From the NCBI GenBank assembly GCA_903847935.1, contig CAINEX010000129.1, forward strand, positions 1 through 36,272: a DNA stretch of 36,272 nt, in the 5' to 3' direction. This document shows, piece after piece, positions 33,992 through 36,272 of this stretch (position 1 is its first letter; each line of letters opens with the position of its first letter). Under the pieces are notes generated by a model. That model made no database searches, was not told the origin of the DNA, and was given only the letters and a program-made list of their open reading frames with translations. Both the position numbers and the translations under genes were made by a program. Source of the stretch: an uncultured Spartobacteria bacterium. GTDB lineage: Bacteria > Verrucomicrobiota > Verrucomicrobiia > Chthoniobacterales > UBA6821.

Positions 33992-35094
33992 ACACCCTCA
34001 TGCTGGCACGCAAATTCCGTGCAATGAACAAGCTCCTGCTCATCCTCACCATGGCGCTGGGCTTCTTCGGGATCTATGCCATTTACAGTGCGACATGGAT
34101 GCGCGACACCCCTTTCTGGACAAGCCAGATCCGCTGGTTACTGATCTGCTTCCCAGTGTTTTTCTTCATCTCGTTCACCGACTATCGCTGGGTACGGATG
34201 GGAGCCGTGCCTATCTACATCGTCAGTGTCATCCTGCTGATCCTTGTTTTTTTCATCGGGGTGAAGGTCTTCGGTGCCAGAAGTTGGCTCAATCTTGGCT
34301 TTGGTAACTTCCAACCCTCTCAGATGGCTATCTTTGGAGGGGTCCTAATCTTCGCCCTCTTCCTGAATGATTCCCAAGAGATGAATCCCGTCTTCAGGAT
34401 CCTCATCTGCCTGACCCTGACGGCCGTTCCCTGTGTATTAATCCTTATTCAACCCTACCTTGGCGGAACCCTTGTCTGGTTGCCGGTGCTCTTCGCGATG
34501 CTCTTTGTGGCAGGCGTTCAGGTTCGTTATTTGGTGACACTTTTCCTGCTCGGCGTTGCCCTGATTCCGCTTGTGGTCAACTTTGGCCTGAAACCTTATC
34601 AAAAGGACCGTATCTTGATCTTTCTTGATCCCTCCCTCGACCCTCGCGGTGCGGGATGGACAATCAACCAATCGCTCAACGCCATAGGAAGCGCCGGTTT
34701 TTGGGGCAAGGGATTCAAGGCCCACAACACGCTCAATGAGCTAGGCTATCTGCCCAGCACCATCGTTCATACAGATTTCATCTACTCTGTCTTCGGCGAA
34801 CAACACGGCTTCATCGGCGCCATACTTCTCATCTCTTCATTTGCAGCGCTGTTGCTCAGCGGTCTGTATATCGCCTCCCAAGCTCAAGATCAGTTGGGAA
34901 GACTGCTCGCTGTAGGTATTGTCATGTTACTCTTCACCCACGTCTTCATGAACATCGGTATGACGGTCGCGGTCACTCCGATCACCGGACTCCCCCTTCC
35001 CCTGGTCAGCTACGGAGGATCCTTTCTACTGATCACGATGGCCTGTCTTGGCCTGCTTCAGAGCATCTGGATTCACAGAAAGTTGGTGTATTAG
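33988..35094 (+). CDS. rodA: RodA-type SEDS peptidoglycan glycosyltransferase
   Basis: Polytopic (about ten helices) SEDS-family enzyme that polymerises lipid II for cell elongation with a class B PBP. The 368-residue length and the motifs GARSWLNLG, PSQMA, LDPSLDPRGAGW, GSAGFWGKG and VHTDFIYSVFGEQ fit RodA; D263 in HTDF aligns with the catalytic Asp of E. coli RodA. The C-terminal GLPLPLVSYGGS is canonical. The usual QPDLGT reads QPYLGGT (Q155-P-Y157), so a normally conserved Asp is replaced. The start overlaps oppF (ATGA); an internal ATG at 34024 is possible. No mrdA/mreB is visible here. Confidence 0.9.
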   Translation: MNTLMLARKFRAMNKLLLILTMALGFFGIYAIYSATWMRDTPFWTSQIRWLLICFPVFFFISFTDYRWVRMGAVPIYIVSVILLILVFFIGVKVFGARSWLNLGFGNFQPSQMAIFGGVLIFALFLNDSQEMNPVFRILICLTLTAVPCVLILIQPYLGGTLVWLPVLFAMLFVAGVQVRYLVTLFLLGVALIPLVVNFGLKPYQKDRILIFLDPSLDPRGAGWTINQSLNAIGSAGFWGKGFKAHNTLNELGYLPSTIVHTDFIYSVFGEQHGFIGAILLISSFAALLLSGLYIASQAQDQLGRLLAVGIVMLLFTHVFMNIGMTVAVTPITGLPLPLVSYGGSFLLITMACLGLLQSIWIHRKLVY

Positions 35095-35132
35095 TCGGGG
35101 ATTGCTAATAGCGAAGGTGATCGGGCATCTTC

Positions 35133-35138
35133 TATAAT
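35133..35138 (+). promoter_or_regulatory. Possible -10 element for trpS
   Basis: A perfect TATAAT lies 53 bases before the trpS start, in the gap after rodA. No good -35 hexamer occurs at 16-18 bases upstream; TTGCTA at 35102 is too far. It is a candidate only. Confidence 0.3.
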
Positions 35139-35190
35139 CGTTCCGTCGTCCTTTACTCACTTTCCCACCTTTCAATTTTCACTTTTCCCC

Positions 35191-36153
35191 ATGCGCATCC
35201 TCTCAGGCATCCAACCCACGGGGCTTCCCCACCTGGGGAATTACTTCGGCATGATGAAACCTGCCATTGAGTTGCAGGAAAAAGGGGAGGCCCTCTACTT
35301 CATCGCCGACCTTCATGCGCTCACCACAGTGCGTGATGCAGGGGCCTTGCGTCAGAATACCCGCGAGATCGCAATCGACTTCCTTGCTTGTGGGCTTGAT
35401 CCGAAGAAAGCATGCCTCTTTCGTCAGAGTGACATCACCTGTATTCCGGAACTCTCCTGGATTCTCTCGACTGTTACCCCCATGGGCCTGCTGGAGCGGT
35501 GCCACTCCTACAAGGACAAACTAGCCAAGGGCCTTCATGCATCACTCGGCCTCTTCTCTTACCCTGTTCTCATGGCTGCAGACATTCTTGCCTACGACAG
35601 CGATGTCGTCCCGGTAGGGCGCGACCAAAAACAACACCTCGAAGTGACCCGTGACATCGCGGTGAAGATCAATGAACTCTATGGGGAGATCTTCAAGCTG
35701 CCAGAAGCCATGATCCGTGATGAATCGGCAGCCCTTCCCGGCACCGATGGGGCCAAAATGAGCAAGAGTTACGGAAATACCGTGGAGCTCTTTTTGGAAG
35801 AGGCCCTACTTAGAAAAAAGATCATGGCAATCCAGACCGACTCCACCCCCGTGGAGTCACCGAAGCCAGTCGAGGGATCGGCGATCCTGGGCATCTATCG
35901 ACATGTCTCCTCACCCGCCGATTATGCCGCTATGGAGGCTGACTTTCTGGTCGGAGGAAAAGGATACGGAGACTTAAAAAAACGTCTTTTTGCCGGTGTT
36001 TGGGAGCACTTTGCCCCCATGAGGGAGGAGCGTGCCCGCATCTCTGCCGATCCTGGTGAGGTGGATCGCATCCTGAACGAGGGTGCAAAGCGCGCCACTG
36101 AAATCGCTACCCCTGTCATGGATAGGCTCAGGAAAGTAATCGGCCTGAGATAG
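35191..36153 (+). CDS. trpS: Tryptophanyl-tRNA synthetase
   Basis: Class Ic aminoacyl-tRNA synthetase charging tRNA-Trp. The 320-residue product opens with RILSGIQPTGLPHLGNYFG, whose PHLGN (13-17) is the HIGH-type signature; KMSKS is at 189-193. The central DILAYDSDVVPVGRDQKQHLE block is the tryptophan/ATP-binding region of bacterial enzymes. The start at the ATG puts the conserved first strand at residue 2. It lies 96 bases after rodA and is followed by a tRNA gene 66 bases later. Confidence 0.97.
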   Translation: MRILSGIQPTGLPHLGNYFGMMKPAIELQEKGEALYFIADLHALTTVRDAGALRQNTREIAIDFLACGLDPKKACLFRQSDITCIPELSWILSTVTPMGLLERCHSYKDKLAKGLHASLGLFSYPVLMAADILAYDSDVVPVGRDQKQHLEVTRDIAVKINELYGEIFKLPEAMIRDESAALPGTDGAKMSKSYGNTVELFLEEALLRKKIMAIQTDSTPVESPKPVEGSAILGIYRHVSSPADYAAMEADFLVGGKGYGDLKKRLFAGVWEHFAPMREERARISADPGEVDRILNEGAKRATEIATPVMDRLRKVIGLR

Positions 36154-36219
36154 ATCCCCGGAAGGCTCTGGTATAAAGACTTGCCCCGTGCGGGTTGTGT
36201 GATAAATTCTATTTATTGA

Positions 36220-36272
<53 letters not shown>

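Overview
The window is a gene-dense chromosomal segment of a Gram-negative bacterium. An outer-membrane efflux channel, a HlyD-type periplasmic adaptor and RodA point to a diderm. The PyrR-controlled pyrimidine genes, the secreted cyclophilin with an Ig-like tail and the many starts without a clear Shine-Dalgarno are compatible with a Verrucomicrobiota/PVC lineage. That placement is an inference without marker-gene support. Most of the window is housekeeping DNA: I see no prophage, insertion sequence, CRISPR array or rRNA, and no gene-free stretch longer than about 210 bases.

Layout. 1-615: end of a peptide-type ABC permease gene. 677-3848: CCA-adding enzyme and a secreted cyclophilin. 3939-8350 (minus): tgt, then a pyrimidine operon pyrR-pyrB-pyrC preceded by a small unknown gene. 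A textbook PyrR-binding hairpin covers the pyrR ribosome binding site. 8496-13054 (plus): proC, a TPR protein, a D,D-carboxypeptidase and a UvrD-type helicase. 13051-18914: a tripartite efflux set (DUF1656-like, HlyD-like and compact FUSC-like proteins on minus, TolC-like channel on plus), interrupted by a UbiB-type kinase gene. 19041-20146: an oxalate-decarboxylase-type bicupin split by a frameshift in a run of eight C. 20270-21157: a 2-hydroxyacid dehydrogenase.

21192-26526 (minus) is a tight six-gene run: FAD oxidoreductase, TIM-barrel isomerase-like protein, flippase-like membrane protein, a 98-residue unknown, a SRPBCC protein and a ketosynthase. It looks like an uncharacterised lipid or polyketide-type operon and is the best candidate here for undescribed biology. 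26613-29078 (minus) is glycogen phosphorylase. 29288-35094 (plus) is a seven-gene chain (aldo/keto reductase, HAD phosphatase, TlyA methyltransferase, NAD kinase, PTS IIA-like protein, OppF-type ATPase, RodA) in which every gene overlaps the next by 4 or 8 bases. trpS follows, and the window ends inside an initiator tRNA gene whose anticodon stem carries A-U where the usual G-C occurs.

Translational coupling by 4-base start/stop overlap is the dominant gene junction throughout. Functions were assigned from motifs read by eye; no database search was run.
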